DNA of 7,021 bases. Source: Anaerolineales bacterium (lineage in GTDB: Bacteria; Chloroflexota; Anaerolineae; 4572-78; NAK82). A program made the translations under genes and the position numbers. Under the pieces are notes generated by a model that ran no database searches, was not told the origin of the DNA, and saw only the letters and a list, made by a program, of their open reading frames with translations. The stretch is from NCBI GenBank assembly GCA_024643945.1, contig JAHELX010000065.1:1-7021 (forward strand). The letters run 5' to 3'. Positions 6,669 to 7,021 of this stretch are shown one piece after another (position 1 is the stretch's first letter; every line of letters begins with the position of its first letter).

Positions 6669-6756
6669 GAAGCAAAGCAGCGGATGTTCAACTGGTTGGC
6701 CGATATCTGTGCATAGTATCGGTCAAGCTGCTGAACATCCGCTGCTTGATTGCTTC
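6669..6756. repeat. Long near-perfect hairpin (31-bp arms, 11-nt loop)
   Basis: The arm at 6675-6705 pairs with 6717-6747 at 27 of 31 positions. The outer 16 bp (starting AAGCAGCGG) and the inner 6 bp (CCGATA) pair perfectly, with an 11-nt loop. A further 6-bp block, GAAGCA/TGCTTC (6669-6674 and 6751-6756), extends the stem past a 3-nt bulge. It lies just upstream of the kinase promoter. It could be a terminator for a gene beyond the right edge, a palindromic repeat element or a structured RNA. No strong T-run follows on either strand. Confidence 0.75.
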
Positions 6757-6816
6757 AAATGACAACCAGCGCCTGGCTGCGCTGTGGATGGCGTGCTCTA
6801 GTACTTAAAATAGGTC

Positions 6817-6986
6817 CTGGGTGCAAAACCCTTCAAATAACCCAATCGCCCGAACCGTAGGGGCAACCCTTCCCCAAAAGGGGACCTATCCCCGCAGGGG
6901 ACCTATGGGTGGGTGCGCTCGCCTGGCAGGACACGGGCAAGCCCCATCCCCACGACGTGGCCCTATTTGAAGGGTATTGGTCCCAG
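6817..6986. mobile_element. MITE-like non-coding element with 23-bp imperfect terminal inverted repeats
   Basis: The left end (6817-6839) and the inverted right end (6964-6986) agree at 20 of 23 positions, including a perfect 12-bp block ACCCTTCAAATA. Both ends begin CTGGG. The 124-bp interior is GC-rich, has several short hairpins (for example CCACGACGTGG at 6950-6960) and has no ORF. This is the form of a miniature inverted-repeat element. No target-site duplication is evident, and copy number elsewhere in the genome is unknown. Confidence 0.6.
6872..6906 (+). repeat. Two tandem 17-18-bp units inside the MITE-like element
   Basis: Two adjacent units share the form CCCC-(3 or 4 nt)-GGGGACCTAT, at 6872-6889 and 6890-6906. 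Each unit contains its own CCCC/GGGG mini-hairpin. This is likely part of the fine structure of the surrounding repeat element. Confidence 0.6.
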
Positions 6987-7021
6987 CTAACCATCGAGGG
7001 TCTAACGCCCCAGTGATTGCT

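Larger units (their letters stand above)
6458..7021. other. Gene-free region upstream of the kinase operon
   Basis: I find no plausible gene in this stretch of roughly 560 bp. From left to right it holds the kinase leader, the TTCTAA box promoter (6572-6638), a long hairpin (6669-6756), a small CAGCGC/GCGCTG inverted repeat (6767-6784) and a MITE-like element (6817-6986). The leader contains G-tracts on the minus strand at 6516-6548. Any gene further upstream lies beyond the right edge. Confidence 0.7.

Noticed and set aside
6669..6986. CRISPR array or direct-repeat array in the right-hand non-coding region
   Set aside because: The repeats are inverted, not evenly spaced direct repeats with unique spacers, and only two short tandem units occur.

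Overview
All four protein genes lie on the minus strand, so the window reads from right to left. GC content is moderate. The multi-GAF/PAS cytoplasmic kinase, OmpR-type regulator, FecR-domain lipoprotein and WcaJ/WbaP-type sugar-phosphate transferase would suit Chloroflexota (Anaerolineae-like) or a similar environmental bacterium. That placement is an impression from gene style, not a demonstrated assignment.

Layout in transcription order. (1) 6509-7021 holds no gene. It carries a MITE-like element with 23-bp imperfect terminal inverted repeats (6817-6986), a long near-perfect hairpin (6669-6756) and a promoter with four TTCTAA-type boxes at an exact 11-bp period (6588-6638). (2) A large soluble sensor protein (3923-6457) has a pseudo-receiver, two GAF domains, a PAS domain, HisKA and HATPase_c. 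Several residues normally needed for receiver phosphorylation and ATP binding are replaced. (3) An OmpR/PhoB-family response regulator (3201-3926) overlaps it by ATGA, with all key residues present. (4) A 387-bp gap (2814-3200) contains a 26-bp-arm inverted repeat. (5) A FecR-domain lipoprotein with two repeated beta-sandwich-like modules occupies 1314-2813. (6) A 208-bp gap carries a second copy of the TTCTAA promoter. (7) The N-terminal 368 codons of a membrane polyprenyl-phosphate sugar-phosphate transferase run off the left edge.

The main observation is that the promoter ahead of the kinase/regulator operon and the promoter ahead of the glycosyltransferase share a 56-bp module. It is 48/56 identical overall and 30/32 in the core. 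Both copies have TTCTAA boxes every 11 bp, and the second box from the downstream end sits exactly 17 bp upstream of a TATCAT -10. Tandem hexamers at 11-bp spacing are the classical target layout of OmpR/PhoB/PhoP-type regulators, and the window encodes exactly such a regulator. The simplest model is an autoregulated two-component locus that controls exopolysaccharide or glycan synthesis. The FecR-like lipoprotein would be a surface or envelope component of the same system. The partner kinase looks catalytically degenerate, so the regulator may be phosphorylated by another kinase or controlled through protein contact. These functional links are inferences.
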